Assembly: GCA_021788095.1 (NCBI GenBank)
Contig: JAJYLB010000018.1
Coordinates: 1 to 64,000, forward strand
From: Acidobacteriota bacterium
Lineage (GTDB): Bacteria; Acidobacteriota; Terriglobia; Acidiferrales; UBA7541
Length of the DNA: 64,000 nt
Reading direction: 5' to 3'
The notes under the pieces were generated by a model that did no database searches, had not been told where the DNA came from, and was given only the letters and a program-made list of their open reading frames with translations. A program made the position numbers and the translations under genes. This document shows, in pieces, positions 54,950-64,000 of this stretch. Within the stretch, counting starts at the first letter, position 1; each line of letters starts with the position of its first letter.

Positions 54950-55815
54950 GCGAAGGGGAACAGAAGGCGCCGGAAGGGAGCGAGTATCCCGCTTTCCCGG
55001 AGACCGGCCCGGGGCCGGGCAGGTTCGAAGCGTGGCGGAGACAGCCTCTACCGGCCGACGTGTACACGCCCTGGGGCTGGAAAGAGGTGGTTCTGTTCTG
55101 CCTCGTCGCCTTCGCATTGCTGTTTCTGTTGACGAACGTCATGGCGCTCGGGGCGATGTACTGGCTGCACCTCGGCCAGGCGGGCGTAATGAAATTCGCC
55201 GAGACCAGCGCGACGTTTCTATCCATTCGCATCGCTATCTGGTACGTGATGGTGATCGCGTATCTTTTCGCGACGCTCGCACTGACGCGGCACGTCCCCT
55301 TCTGGCGAACGATAGGCTGGCGGGATTTCCCCGAGGGAAATACGCCGCGTGCGCCGAAGTACGGGGCAGGCGTGATCGCCGGGATGGCGTTGGCGGTGCT
55401 TGTGGGGCTGGGGTCGAAGGCCTTTCCCACGAAGGGCACTCTCCCGATCGAGCAGCTCTTCCACAGCCGGCAGGGGGTGCTGTGGCTCATGGGAGTGGGA
55501 ATCTTGCTGGCGCCGGCAGTCGAGGAGACCATTTTTCGCGGCTACTTGTATCCCGTACTCGCGCGAAGTCTGGGGGTGGGAGGCGGCGTCCTGGTGACCG
55601 GCTTTCTCTTCGGAATGATGCACGCGGAGCAGTTGTGGGGCGGCTGGGGTCAGATCGGGCTGATGGTAGTGGTGGGCATCGTCCTGACTTACGCGCGCGC
55701 GCGCGCGGGGACCGTGCTCGCGAGTTGGTTGTTGCACCTCGGTTACAACACCTTCCTGTTCGCGGGATTATTTGTTTCCACCAGCGGCTTGCACCACTTG
55801 CCGCCGGCGCCGTAA
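54946..55815 (+). CDS. CPBP-family intramembrane metalloprotease
   Basis: 289 aa, ATG overlapping the previous stop. About 40 soluble Pro/Gly-rich residues, then about seven membrane helices. Active-site motifs: EETIFRGYLYP (Glu-Glu and Arg), FGMMHAEQ with the metal His, and LLHLGYN near the end. The family (type II CAAX prenyl endopeptidase/bacteriocin-processing related) cleaves membrane or lipidated substrates. Coupling to the unknown GGHVIK protein is unusual. Confidence 0.88.
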   Translation: MSEGEQKAPEGSEYPAFPETGPGPGRFEAWRRQPLPADVYTPWGWKEVVLFCLVAFALLFLLTNVMALGAMYWLHLGQAGVMKFAETSATFLSIRIAIWYVMVIAYLFATLALTRHVPFWRTIGWRDFPEGNTPRAPKYGAGVIAGMALAVLVGLGSKAFPTKGTLPIEQLFHSRQGVLWLMGVGILLAPAVEETIFRGYLYPVLARSLGVGGGVLVTGFLFGMMHAEQLWGGWGQIGLMVVVGIVLTYARARAGTVLASWLLHLGYNTFLFAGLFVSTSGLHHLPPAP

Positions 55816-55896
55816 CTACAGGGGACAGGTTACAGGGGACGGCAAACGGCTCGCCGCGGCGAGCTACAGCGCGAGAGGGAGGAGGAAGAGAAGAGC

Positions 55897-56973
55897 GTGG
55901 CGGAAGTCGAGCCCATACGGTGGACGGAAAGCGGCGTGGTGATGCTGGACCAGCGGCGCTTGCCGGGCGAAGTGGTGTACCACACCTACACGGATTACCG
56001 CCATGTTGCCGCTGCGATTCGCGACATGGTGATACGCGGCGCGCCGGCCATTGGCGTGGCGGCGGCGATGGGCGTGGCGCTCGGAATCAAGTGCGCGAGC
56101 GCGCGGAGCGTGAGCGAGCTGCGCGCGGAGTTCGAGAAGGTTGCCGACGCGATTCGCAAAACGCGGCCGACGGCCGTGGATCTCTTTTGGGCGCTCGAAC
56201 GGATGCAACGGCGATTCGACGCGCTGGCCGGAGCGGAGAGCGCGGAAGCGCCCGAATCGGAGCCGGCGCGCGTGGAGCGCATTCGCGCGGGGCTGGTGGA
56301 AGAAGCGCTGCGGATTCACGCCGAGCGCCGGGAAGCCGATGAAAGGATCGGGATCTTGGGAGCTGCGCTGCTCCCTGAGAGCGGCCGCGTGCTCACCCAA
56401 TGCAATGCCGGCGCCCTGGCCACGGGCGGGATCGGCACGGCGCTGGGGGTGATCCGCAAGGCGGTCGAGCAGGGCCGGCAACTCGAGGTGCTGGTGCCGG
56501 AAACGCGGCCGTACCTGCAGGGAGCGCGGCTGACCGCCTGGGAGCTGAAGCAAGAGGGAATCCCACTCACGCTGATCACCGACAACATGGTGGGGCACTT
56601 CCTCCAGACGGGGAAAGTGGGCGCCGTGGTGGTGGGCGCGGACCGCATCGCCGCGAACGGGGATACGGCGAACAAGATCGGAACGTATCCGATGGCGGTG
56701 CTGGCGCGGGAGCACGGGGTGCCGTTCTACGTGGCGGCGCCGGTCTCAACGATCGATTTGGCGCTCGCTTCCGGAGACCGCATTCCCATCGAAGAGCGGC
56801 CGGCGGAGGAAGTGACGCACATCGGTGGCGTGCGGATCGCGCCCGACGTCCGCGCCGCGCACCCCGCTTTCGACGTGACGCCACACCCGTTGATCGCGGC
56901 GATCATTACGGAACGCGGCGTGGCGCGGGCGCCCTACGAGGAATCGCTCCGGCGGCTGGCAGGCAAGGCCTGA
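55897..56973 (+). CDS. mtnA: Methylthioribose-1-phosphate isomerase
   Basis: 358 aa, GTG start behind GAGGGAGGAGGAAGAG. Motifs: [34 protein letters not shown] (active-site Cys), [11 protein letters not shown] and [20 protein letters not shown] (active-site Asp). It converts 5-methylthioribose-1-phosphate to the ribulose form in methionine salvage. eIF2B-alpha-like relatives share the fold, but the Cys/Asp pair marks the isomerase. No other methionine-salvage genes are nearby. Confidence 0.95.
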   Translation: MAEVEPIRWTESGVVMLDQRRLPGEVVYHTYTDYRHVAAAIRDMVIRGAPAIGVAAAMGVALGIKCASARSVSELRAEFEKVADAIRKTRPTAVDLFWALERMQRRFDALAGAESAEAPESEPARVERIRAGLVEEALRIHAERREADERIGILGAALLPESGRVLTQCNAGALATGGIGTALGVIRKAVEQGRQLEVLVPETRPYLQGARLTAWELKQEGIPLTLITDNMVGHFLQTGKVGAVVVGADRIAANGDTANKIGTYPMAVLAREHGVPFYVAAPVSTIDLALASGDRIPIEERPAEEVTHIGGVRIAPDVRAAHPAFDVTPHPLIAAIITERGVARAPYEESLRRLAGKA

Positions 56974-56980
56974 GCGGCAC

Positions 56981-58255
56981 TCATTCGTAGCGCAGGGCGG
57001 TCACGGGATCGAGTTTGGACGCTTTCCAAGCCGGGTAGACGCCGAAGAAGACTCCAATCAGGCCCGAAACCCCCAGACCCAACATCACCCAAAACGGGGA
57101 GATGCGCGCCGGCAAGGAGGGGAATACCCAGCGCAAGGAGAGCCCCAGGCCTGCTCCCAGCACGACGCCGAGCACGCCGCCGATCGTCGAGAGCGTGGCT
57201 GCTTCCAGAAGAAACTGCGCGAGGATGTTGCCGCGACGCGCGCCGACCGCCTTTCGCAAGCCGATCTCGCGGGTGCGTTCGGTGACCGACACGAGCATGA
57301 TGTTCATCACGCCGATCCCGCCCACCATCAGCGCCACCGAACCCACGGCAAACATCGCCGCGAAGAGCGCGACGGTCAGTTGTTTCCACAGGTCGACGAA
57401 AACGTCGAGTGTGAATACGGCGAAGTTGTCGGGCTGGCCGGGGAGCAATTGCCGCTTCTGGCGCAACAGCTCGCGGATTTCCTCGCTTGCCTCGGTGACG
57501 TTGCCGGCCGTGTCCGCCTTGGCGAAAATCACGTAATCGTGATTGGCGGGATAGAGCTTCTGCATGGCCGAGAGCGGCATCATGGCCTTGTTGTCTTCCG
57601 GATTGCTTCCTCCGAAGGTGATGTCCTTGCTTCGCGCGGCCACCCCTACCACCGTGAAGACGTGCCCTTGGAGGGTCACCTCTTGACCTACGGGGTCGTC
57701 GCCCGGATTGGGGAACAGGGTGCGGGCGGTGTCGGCGCCGAGAACGGTGACGAGGCGGCGATGGTCCTCGTCGGTCTGGTTGAACCAGCGGCCCCGCGCA
57801 AGATTGATATTCCAGATCCTGTCGTAGGAGGGCGGATCGCCTTCCAGAATCACGTTTTCCGCCTCGCGGCCGCCGTGACGGATCGTGGTGATGCCCGCGC
57901 CGAACTGCGGCTGAAAGACGCGCAAGCCGGCGCCGGCGGTGACGATGTGCGGAAGTTTCGCGATGTCGTCGGCCCACTGCGGCTGAAGTTCGGGCCGGTT
58001 CAGCCAATCGCTCGGCGGCCGGCCCAGGGAAGCCCACTGGAAACGATAGGCCATGATGATGTTGGAGCCGAGCGACTCGACCGAGCCCATGACCTGGGTG
58101 TTGAGTCCGCTAACCACCGCGCTGACGGCGATGACCGTGGCCACTCCGATCACGATGCCCAGCACCGTGAGGAACGAGCGGAGGGGGTTGCGGCGCAGCG
58201 CGTCCACAGCCAGGCCGGCGACTCCCCACCAGGACCCGATGCGCGGGCGTTTCAT
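56981..58255 (-). CDS. MacB/FtsX-type ABC transporter permease (second of pair)
   Basis: 424 aa, minus-strand ATG 58255. One N-terminal membrane helix with NPLRSFLTVLGIVIGVATVIAV, a large periplasmic MacB core domain, then three C-terminal helices with GGIGVMNIMLVSVTERTREIGLRKAVGARR, the mechanotransmission hallmark. Works with an ABC ATPase to move or expel substrates (macrolide, lipoprotein or peptide). It ends DPVTALRYE. Lies 7 bases after the companion gene. Confidence 0.9.
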   Translation of the reverse strand: MKRPRIGSWWGVAGLAVDALRRNPLRSFLTVLGIVIGVATVIAVSAVVSGLNTQVMGSVESLGSNIIMAYRFQWASLGRPPSDWLNRPELQPQWADDIAKLPHIVTAGAGLRVFQPQFGAGITTIRHGGREAENVILEGDPPSYDRIWNINLARGRWFNQTDEDHRRLVTVLGADTARTLFPNPGDDPVGQEVTLQGHVFTVVGVAARSKDITFGGSNPEDNKAMMPLSAMQKLYPANHDYVIFAKADTAGNVTEASEEIRELLRQKRQLLPGQPDNFAVFTLDVFVDLWKQLTVALFAAMFAVGSVALMVGGIGVMNIMLVSVTERTREIGLRKAVGARRGNILAQFLLEAATLSTIGGVLGVVLGAGLGLSLRWVFPSLPARISPFWVMLGLGVSGLIGVFFGVYPAWKASKLDPVTALRYE

Positions 58256-58262
58256 GAGCGTC

Positions 58263-59504
58263 TCATTCCGCGTGCAGGGCAGCGATGGGATCGAGGCGGG
58301 AGGCCTTCGAGGCGGGGTAGACGCCGAAGAAGAGGCCCACGATGGTGGAGGCGCTGAAACCCAGCAGGATCGGCCACAGCTCGATCGAACTGGGCAGGGG
58401 CGTGACCCAACTCACCATTTCCGCCAAGAGAACGCCGATCCCGATTCCGATGAGCCCGCCGACGGTGGAGATCGTAGCGGATTCGACAAGGAACTGGAGC
58501 AGGATATCGACCCGGCGCGCGCCCAGCGATTTCCGGAGTCCGATCTCCTGCATCCGCTCGGTGACGGAGACGAGCATGATGTTCATGATAACGATTCCGC
58601 CGACGAGCAGCGAGATGGAAGCCAAAGCGATGGTGCCGCCAAAGAATCCCGAGCTGACGCTCGACCAGATATCGAGCAGGGACTGATTCGTCATGATCTC
58701 GAAGTCGTCCGGATCTTGAGGGGCCAGGTGGCGCAGGCCGCGCACGATTTGGCGAACGGCATCCATCGCGGGATTCAGGGCATCGGCCGACCGCGCGCGG
58801 ATCCAGAGCGTGACGGAGTCGTCGGTCCCGTACCGCTTGCGGTACGTGGTGAGGGGAAGGATGACCCAGTTATCGCGCGACTGGCCGAGGACGGAGCCCA
58901 GTTTCTTGCCCACGCCAATCACCTGGCAGGGCAACCCATCCAGGCGGATTTCGCTCCCGATCGGGTTGACGCCGTTAAAGAGCTGGCTGTAGATGTCCCA
59001 ACCGACCTCGCAGACGGGGGAAGCGTGCTCCATGTCGGGATCGGTGATTTGGCGGCCGAAGGCGAGTCCGACGTCGTAGATGCGGGTGACCGAGGGCGTC
59101 CAGCCGCGCACGTTGGTGTCTTGGAGATAGTTGTTGCCGACCTTGACTTCGGCGCCGCCACGAGTGAGTCCCGCGCCGACGTCGGCGCAAATGCCGCAGG
59201 CGTCGCGAACGACGGAGTAGTCTTCGAGGGTGAATTTGCGGCGTTGCAGCGCCTCCTGAAGCTGCTTGTAGGTGGTGATGACGACGGGCGCGCGGCTCAC
59301 CAGGAACACATCGGCCCCGAGATTGAAGACCTTTTCGGCCACGTAGCGGTTCGCGCCGTCAACGAAGCTGACCACGGCGATCACCGAGGTCACCCCAATC
59401 ACCACTCCAACGAGGGTGAGCAGGCTGCGCAGCTTATGTGCCCATAGGCTATCCAGCGCGATGCGCACCGCTTCGCCGAACGCCATGGTGGATTTGCCGG
59501 CCAT
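58263..59504 (-). CDS. MacB/FtsX-type ABC transporter permease (first of pair)
   Basis: 413 aa, start chosen at minus-strand ATG 59504 (GGGGAAA upstream), 26 codons inside the longest frame; ATG 59486 also possible. Same layout as its neighbour: DSLWAHKLRSLLTLVGVVIGVTSVIAVVSF, periplasmic core, and GGIVIMNIMLVSVTERMQEIGLRKSLGARR near the C terminus, ending DPIAALHAE. The two permeases probably form a heterodimer. No ATP-binding subunit is encoded within the window. Confidence 0.9.
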   Translation of the reverse strand: MAGKSTMAFGEAVRIALDSLWAHKLRSLLTLVGVVIGVTSVIAVVSFVDGANRYVAEKVFNLGADVFLVSRAPVVITTYKQLQEALQRRKFTLEDYSVVRDACGICADVGAGLTRGGAEVKVGNNYLQDTNVRGWTPSVTRIYDVGLAFGRQITDPDMEHASPVCEVGWDIYSQLFNGVNPIGSEIRLDGLPCQVIGVGKKLGSVLGQSRDNWVILPLTTYRKRYGTDDSVTLWIRARSADALNPAMDAVRQIVRGLRHLAPQDPDDFEIMTNQSLLDIWSSVSSGFFGGTIALASISLLVGGIVIMNIMLVSVTERMQEIGLRKSLGARRVDILLQFLVESATISTVGGLIGIGIGVLLAEMVSWVTPLPSSIELWPILLGFSASTIVGLFFGVYPASKASRLDPIAALHAE

Positions 59505-59582
59505 GGTTTCCCCGGGCCATCCTAGCACAGCCTCGAAAGTCGCGTTTGCGCGAGCCGCAGGTTTCGGAACCGGTCGCCGCAC

Positions 59583-60524
59583 TTAACTTAGGAGGACCTC
59601 CGCGAACCGGCCGGCGATGGCATCCCAACTGAAATACTTTGAGTGCGCTTGCCGGTTTCGCTCCCGCAGGGCGAGCCGCAAGGTGTCGTCCGTCAAGACG
59701 CGCACATGCGCGTTTGCGAGAGCGACGCGGAAGACCTCCACCTCGGCCCCTTCCACATCGCACTTCACAACATCCGGCGCGGGCGCTGTGAGCACGAAAC
59801 CATCCAAGGCGATGGCGGCGACAGAAAGCAGGACGTGGTCCCGTTGGGGCGAGTATTCGACTACATGCCCCACCATCCGGTCCGGGGAGCCGAAACCTTG
59901 ATCGAAGACCACGGTACCGGCTTTTGACCAGACGGCAGCCTCGACGATCGTGATCTGGGGCAGGTTGTTGCGCTTGGCCGCGCCGCGCAGGCGCTCGGCC
60001 GCGTCGGGCTCCGCTTCGAAAGCGTATATCTTGCCGGATGGCCCGACCAGCCGCGAAGCCAGCAGAGAAAAGAAGCCTGCGTTGGCCCCGATGTCGTAAA
60101 ACACTCCGTCGGGAGCGAGCCATTGCTTCAGACCCTCTTGCACTGCCGGTTCCCTGTTCCCTCCGCGGAAGTCGGCCTCGCTACGTGCATCGATCTGGAT
60201 CCAAAGGCCGGCGGCGCCTCCACGCTCGATCTTGGCCCACACGGAGGTGCCTGGCGGCACGAGGCGAACGGCGATTTTGTGCAAGAGTGCGCCCAAAACT
60301 GAAACCCGCGCCAGAAGTCTGGCAGGCCCCGAGGCACGCAGTCGCAAGCGCGCGAGGAGGATCCCCCGAACGAGATTGAACATCCGGGTGATGATCCCCG
60401 CCGAGGACATCCACACCACATGCCGCAACGACCGGCCGAAGCTCAACTCCGGCGCCGCCGGCGCGGCGGAGTCGGCCGGCTTTGGCCCAGAGGCGGAGGG
60501 GACGGATGGGAGGGTGGGGTTCAT
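59583..60524 (-). CDS. FkbM-family methyltransferase
   Basis: 313 aa, minus-strand ATG 60524. The first about 95 residues are Pro/Ala-rich with a hydrophobic stretch; then the SAM-binding core: VFYDIGANAGFFSLLASRLVG, YAFEAEPDAAERL, and PDVVKCDVEGAEVEVF, the FkbM signature. Typically O-methylates sugars in surface polysaccharides. It opens the glycan cluster that continues to the window end. Confidence 0.88.
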   Translation of the reverse strand: MNPTLPSVPSASGPKPADSAAPAAPELSFGRSLRHVVWMSSAGIITRMFNLVRGILLARLRLRASGPARLLARVSVLGALLHKIAVRLVPPGTSVWAKIERGGAAGLWIQIDARSEADFRGGNREPAVQEGLKQWLAPDGVFYDIGANAGFFSLLASRLVGPSGKIYAFEAEPDAAERLRGAAKRNNLPQITIVEAAVWSKAGTVVFDQGFGSPDRMVGHVVEYSPQRDHVLLSVAAIALDGFVLTAPAPDVVKCDVEGAEVEVFRVALANAHVRVLTDDTLRLALRERNRQAHSKYFSWDAIAGRFAEVLLS

Positions 60525-60534
60525 CGCCGGCCGC

Positions 60535-62040
60535 TCAATCGGGTGTGGCCTTGGGCGGCTCTTGGGTTCGGGGCGGGGCCGGGGGCGAGCCCTCCGGGCG
60601 GGCGTTCAGCCCGCGCACGTCCCGCCGCTCGATTTGCCGCATCATGCCGCTGCGGTTCCGGAAATAGCGGACGAGCTGTTTGGAGGCGACCCGCGGCACC
60701 ACATCGAATTGGTTGGCGGCCACGCGACGCCAAGAGACGGGACCGCGCTCGGGAACAAGCTGCGTGCCCCACTGAAAAATGAAGCCCAAATTCCAAACCA
60801 CCAGCAAGCCCACCACGGCGCAGCTTCCCCGCCAGACCCAGGGGCGGCGACCGGGCCAGCGGCGCGTGGCGTCCAAGAGCGCCGCCAAGCCGATCACGAA
60901 AAGCGGCGTCAGGGAGATGAAGAAGCGGTTGCCAAAGCTCGATATTCCGTCCCAATCCTGGTAGCAGGCGATGAGGTAATCAAAGGCCAGAAAGATCAAG
61001 AGAAGCAGGGCCGCTGTGCGCCGGTCCTTCCGCCAAAATACGAATAATCCGGCCAGGGCCAAGGCGAGAAGGGGGGTCCAGCTGAGCAGGCCGTGATCGC
61101 GGGAGAAGAGCACCGAAGCAAACGCCGGATCCCACCAGGACCAGCGCTGGGCGCCATAGGCGGCAAAGGTGAATGGATTGCCGTAAAGGATCTCTCGAGT
61201 AGCGAGCGTGGGCAGGTAGGAAACCGCCACGGCAACGGCAAACGCGAGGTGCGAGCAAAAGTGCCGGCCCAGCTCTCGCGCTTTCAGCCCTAGCTCCGGC
61301 AGCATTCTTCTGTAGGCGCCGAGCGCGTCGGCCAGCGGAAGCAGCAGGAAGACGGCGTTGGGGTAATAGACGTCCAGCATCAGTCCGCCGGCGAATCCCA
61401 GGAGGATCCACTGCCGGAACGTTCTCGATGCCCGCGTGCGGTGCCAATACCAGAGGAAGAGCGCGGTGGTGAAGGCGGCCTGGGCGTGGGCCCAGGAAGG
61501 GTTGAAGTACATATAGACGGGCAAGGACGAACCGAACCAGATCCCCAGGGTGGCTATCCTGGACGCCGAATCTCCGAAGTATTCACGAGCCAGCACAAAA
61601 CTCAGCCAGAGAGCGAGGAATCCATAGAAAGCCGTGGCCAAAGCCATGGCGAGCAGGTAAGGCCTCGAGTAGCCGTCGGCGGCAACGCTCCCGCCCAGAT
61701 GGTCGAAACCCAGAACGGCGCCGTGGACCACGATCAGAAAGGGCGCCCACAGCATCGAGGCACCGACGGCGAAATGATTACCGACGTGCCCGGTGCGGGT
61801 GAACTGGGAGGGAAGGACCCGGCCTTCGGGGTTCACGCGGCTCAAACGGAAGGACGGGTTGGCGTGCTGCCATTCGTTTTGGAAATTCAGGTCGTGGCGA
61901 ATCAGCAGCGCGTGGACGTAGGCGTAGTAACCCACGCCGTCGCCTCGAACCCAAGGGTTAACGAGGGGAAGCGTCGCCAGCCAGAGCAGGAGCAGTAGCT
62001 TCGCGGAGAAAGACCAGGACTGGAGGCGCTTGGCCAGCAT
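60535..62040 (-). CDS. Polytopic membrane protein, glycosyltransferase-39/ArnT-like
   Basis: 501 aa, minus-strand ATG 62040, sharing one base with the stop of the upstream gene (TGATG), so translation is coupled. Eleven or so membrane helices with a first outside loop rich in charged residues (NPWVRGDGVGYYAYVHALL), as in lipid-linked-sugar dependent GT-C glycosyltransferases and DUF2079/GT39-like proteins. An early acidic residue in that loop (RGD) fits the GT-C catalytic Asp. Exact donor and acceptor unknown. The hydrophilic C-terminal tail is Pro-rich. Confidence 0.75.
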   Translation of the reverse strand: MLAKRLQSWSFSAKLLLLLWLATLPLVNPWVRGDGVGYYAYVHALLIRHDLNFQNEWQHANPSFRLSRVNPEGRVLPSQFTRTGHVGNHFAVGASMLWAPFLIVVHGAVLGFDHLGGSVAADGYSRPYLLAMALATAFYGFLALWLSFVLAREYFGDSASRIATLGIWFGSSLPVYMYFNPSWAHAQAAFTTALFLWYWHRTRASRTFRQWILLGFAGGLMLDVYYPNAVFLLLPLADALGAYRRMLPELGLKARELGRHFCSHLAFAVAVAVSYLPTLATREILYGNPFTFAAYGAQRWSWWDPAFASVLFSRDHGLLSWTPLLALALAGLFVFWRKDRRTAALLLLIFLAFDYLIACYQDWDGISSFGNRFFISLTPLFVIGLAALLDATRRWPGRRPWVWRGSCAVVGLLVVWNLGFIFQWGTQLVPERGPVSWRRVAANQFDVVPRVASKQLVRYFRNRSGMMRQIERRDVRGLNARPEGSPPAPPRTQEPPKATPD

Positions 62041-63545
62041 CAGGCATCCCGCGACACCGAGATCGCTTGGCCGGCAGCTTCCGCATTTGCTTCGCTGGGG
62101 TCGGCAGGCTTGCGAAAGATCGCGATCAGCGAGAGCGAAGGGAGGGGCAGCCACCGATCCACCCGTTCGAGGAGCGGGACGAGCAGGTTCAACAGTTTCA
62201 CCTGCCAGAGGCCGAAGGTCCGGCGCCGCAAGATCTTTCCATTCAGCCACCAAGCCGGAACCCCTATCCGATTGAAAGCGAGCACCCCCTCGCACGTGAA
62301 GCCCGCGCGACGCCCGAGAGCCTCCAGTTCCTCCCGGGAGTACCGGCGGCAATGCCCGAGGGCCACATCGAGTGTGCCGAAGAGCCATCGGCCCCCGGGA
62401 ACCAGGATGATGGCGCGGCCGCCCGGGGCGAGCGATTCGCGGAGATTGCGCATGACGCCCACGTCGTCGCCGATGTGCTCGATCACATTCATGCAAACCA
62501 CCGTATCGAAGTCGCGCTCCTCGGGAAAGGTTTCGAGCGACGAGCCGTCGGCGCGGTGGACGCGCAGATAGGGCCGGCTCTCGCGCAGTTTGCCGAGAGC
62601 GGCAAGATAGTGAGGATTGACGTCGGTGGCGCAATAGAGCCCCCGCGGCGTCAGATTCACCGTCAGGTTGCCGGTTCCGGCCCCGATTTCGAGCACCCGC
62701 TGCCCAACCCACGGCGCGATCGTCGCGGCCATCCAGCGGGAAAAGCGCGGCGCCCTAGCCAGGCGCTCGAGGATTTCGCCCCCGTGCGGGTCTTCGGCGT
62801 AGATGCGGTCGGAGATCGCGAAGTAGCCGATGGCGCCGAGGGCCTTCAGGCCGTCGCGCCACCCGATCTTCTTGCCCTCCTGGTAGCTTCGGCCGGCGTA
62901 GCGGATGGGCACCTCGAAAATTCTGGCGCCGCGCTTGGCCAGTTTGATGGCCAATTCGGGCTCGATGCGGAAATCGCGGCTTTCCAGGGGAATGTTGCGA
63001 AGCAGGTCGGTCCGCACCATCTTGTAACAGGTTTCCATATCCGTGAAATTGAAGTCGGAGACGACGTCGCAGAGGAACGTCAGGAAGTGGTTGGCGATGG
63101 CGTGGCGATAGAAGAGGACCCTGCGAAAGTCGCCGGCGAGGAAGCGAGAGCCGAAAACGGCATCGGCTTGCTGCTCGAGGAAGAGCGGAATCATCCGCTT
63201 CATATCCTCAGGGAAATACTCGAGGTCGGCATCATGGATCACGACCAATTCCGTGTCGGCTTGCGCCAGCCCCGTTCGGATCCCGGCTCCTTTCCCGAGG
63301 TTCCGCTCATGCCTAAGGAAAACCCACTCGAACGTCTCTTTCCACGGTCGCGCCACGAGGGACTGCCGAAAGCGATCCAAGGCGAGGGGCGTGGCGTCTC
63401 GGGAAGCGTCATCGACGACGATGACGCGAACGCGAGCGAGCAGCGGGCAATCGCCGAGACTTTCCAGCCGGGCCAAGCTGGCTTCGACCAGGTAGGGCTC
63501 GTTGTACACCGGCACGATGATGGAGAGTGTGGTCGTGGCGGTCAT
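62040..63545 (-). CDS. GT2 glycosyltransferase fused to a SAM methyltransferase
   Basis: 501 aa, minus-strand ATG 63545. Residues 1-245 are a family-2 glycosyltransferase: LSIIVPVYNE, VIVVDDASRD, NLGKGAGIRTGL, VVIHDADLEYFPED (the DxD site) and FTDMETCYKMV, the DPM1-like polyprenol-phosphate sugar type. Residues about 265-480 are a class I methyltransferase: VGQRVLEIGAGTGNLT, CATDVNP, FDTVVCMNVIEHIGDD. Fusion of these two in one chain suggests one enzyme acts on the product or carrier of the other. Upstream of and coupled to the membrane glycosyltransferase gene. Confidence 0.88.
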   Translation of the reverse strand: MTATTTLSIIVPVYNEPYLVEASLARLESLGDCPLLARVRVIVVDDASRDATPLALDRFRQSLVARPWKETFEWVFLRHERNLGKGAGIRTGLAQADTELVVIHDADLEYFPEDMKRMIPLFLEQQADAVFGSRFLAGDFRRVLFYRHAIANHFLTFLCDVVSDFNFTDMETCYKMVRTDLLRNIPLESRDFRIEPELAIKLAKRGARIFEVPIRYAGRSYQEGKKIGWRDGLKALGAIGYFAISDRIYAEDPHGGEILERLARAPRFSRWMAATIAPWVGQRVLEIGAGTGNLTVNLTPRGLYCATDVNPHYLAALGKLRESRPYLRVHRADGSSLETFPEERDFDTVVCMNVIEHIGDDVGVMRNLRESLAPGGRAIILVPGGRWLFGTLDVALGHCRRYSREELEALGRRAGFTCEGVLAFNRIGVPAWWLNGKILRRRTFGLWQVKLLNLLVPLLERVDRWLPLPSLSLIAIFRKPADPSEANAEAAGQAISVSRDA

Positions 63546-63696
63546 GGCTCGCTCCCGAGCTTCCTATCTTCTCCAGCGAGCGGGGCATCCGGGGGAGTTT
63601 TCGATGCGAGGTTGGCCCATGAGCAACGGGGGCGGCGAAGGAACGGCGCCGCGGGTGGGAGTGGGGGAAACGGCGCTCCCTGCTTCGGGATCGGGG

Positions 63697-64000
63697 TCAA
63701 ACTCTGAGGGAGGCTCCGGCCTCGACTGCCGCTTGCCTCTGCCTTTCGGCAAAGTGAGCAACGACGCCATCGATCGTCCGCGATAAGGGTGTGCGAGGGG
63801 TGAAACCCGTCAGCCTCTCCAGCTTCTCGATAGAAGGAACGCGGCGGAGCATATCCTCGAAGCCGGGTTCGTACGCTTTGTCGTAAGGGACGAAGTCGAT
63901 CGGGGAATCGCTCGCGGCACGCTCTCTCACCAGCCGGGCGAGGGCGGCGATCGAGATCTCCTCCCGGCTGCCGATGTTGACAACCTCTCCCACGGCGCCG
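63697..64000 (-). CDS. NAD-dependent nucleotide-sugar epimerase/dehydratase, C-terminal part
   Basis: Partial: the frame runs off the right window edge (reads GAVGEVVNIGS at the edge, so it is not the true start). The 100 or so visible residues are the substrate-binding end of an extended SDR: VVNIGSREEISIAALARLV, FVPYDKAYEPGFEDMLRRVPSIEKLERLTGFTP, PLSRTIDGVVAHF. This ending is typical of UDP-glucose/GlcNAc epimerase- or dehydratase-like enzymes of polysaccharide clusters. Confidence 0.85.
   Translation of the reverse strand, partial: GAVGEVVNIGSREEISIAALARLVRERAASDSPIDFVPYDKAYEPGFEDMLRRVPSIEKLERLTGFTPRTPLSRTIDGVVAHFAERQRQAAVEAGASLRV

Overview
The window looks like a high-GC chromosome segment of an acidobacterium. 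The grounds are style and family content: eukaryote-type Ser/Thr kinases with beta-propeller tails, a PadR plus ADOP-permease remnant, large exported multiheme cytochromes, and dispersed hairpin repeats. There is no rRNA, so this placement is an inference.

Layout. 0.4-2.5 kb: a CadC-like winged-helix/TPR regulator, followed by what looks like the 5' half of a tRNA-Ser (possible integration scar). 2.9-5.7 kb: a PAS histidine kinase and an NtrC-type sigma54 response regulator. 5.9-23.7 kb: a continuous respiratory and extracellular-electron-transfer locus. It holds a tetraheme cytochrome, a monoheme cytochrome, an Alternative-Complex-III-like quinol oxidoreductase (pentaheme ActA, split ActB1/ActB2, NrfD-type ActC, ActD), a Cyc2-like fused cytochrome-porin, a further monoheme cytochrome, an exported octaheme cytochrome, an MtrA/DmsE-type decaheme cytochrome and an MtrB/PioB-type barrel. 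23.9-29.7 kb: two neighbouring kinase-propeller genes, both broken by stops (one also by a frameshift). 30.0-32.3 kb: a senA-senB pair for selenoneine. 32.4-45.1 kb: AlkA-like glycosylase, FNR-type reductase, MHS transporter, a MIP18/unknown/NnrS operon, DinB protein, M20 peptidase, HU protein, NAD salvage (pncB, pncA) and a POT-like transporter. 45.4-52.8 kb: kbl-like transferase, polA, tRNA-Asn, uvrA. 52.8-53.9 kb: a repeat-rich gap with a PadR/ADOP deletion scar. 53.9-59.5 kb: an unrecognised conserved protein, CPBP protease, mtnA and two MacB-type permeases. 59.6-64 kb: polysaccharide/glycosylation genes ending in an epimerase cut by the window edge.

How the genes may work together. The central idea is that quinol (or, in reverse, quinone) exchanges electrons with periplasmic cytochromes through the ACIII-like complex. 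These cytochromes would pass electrons across the outer membrane through the MtrA/MtrB-type conduit to the octaheme protein, or take them in through the Cyc2-like porin. The two-component system just upstream is the obvious candidate regulator. Direction of electron flow (metal oxidation or reduction) cannot be read from sequence.

Repeats are a second theme. Two identical 136-bp terminal-inverted-repeat elements lie 18.7 kb apart in opposite orientation. There are three copies of a double-hairpin repeat, a repeat flanking the kinase pair, and degenerate 7-bp satellites around the PadR/ADOP scar. All identifications are by eye from motifs, order and length; no database search was run.
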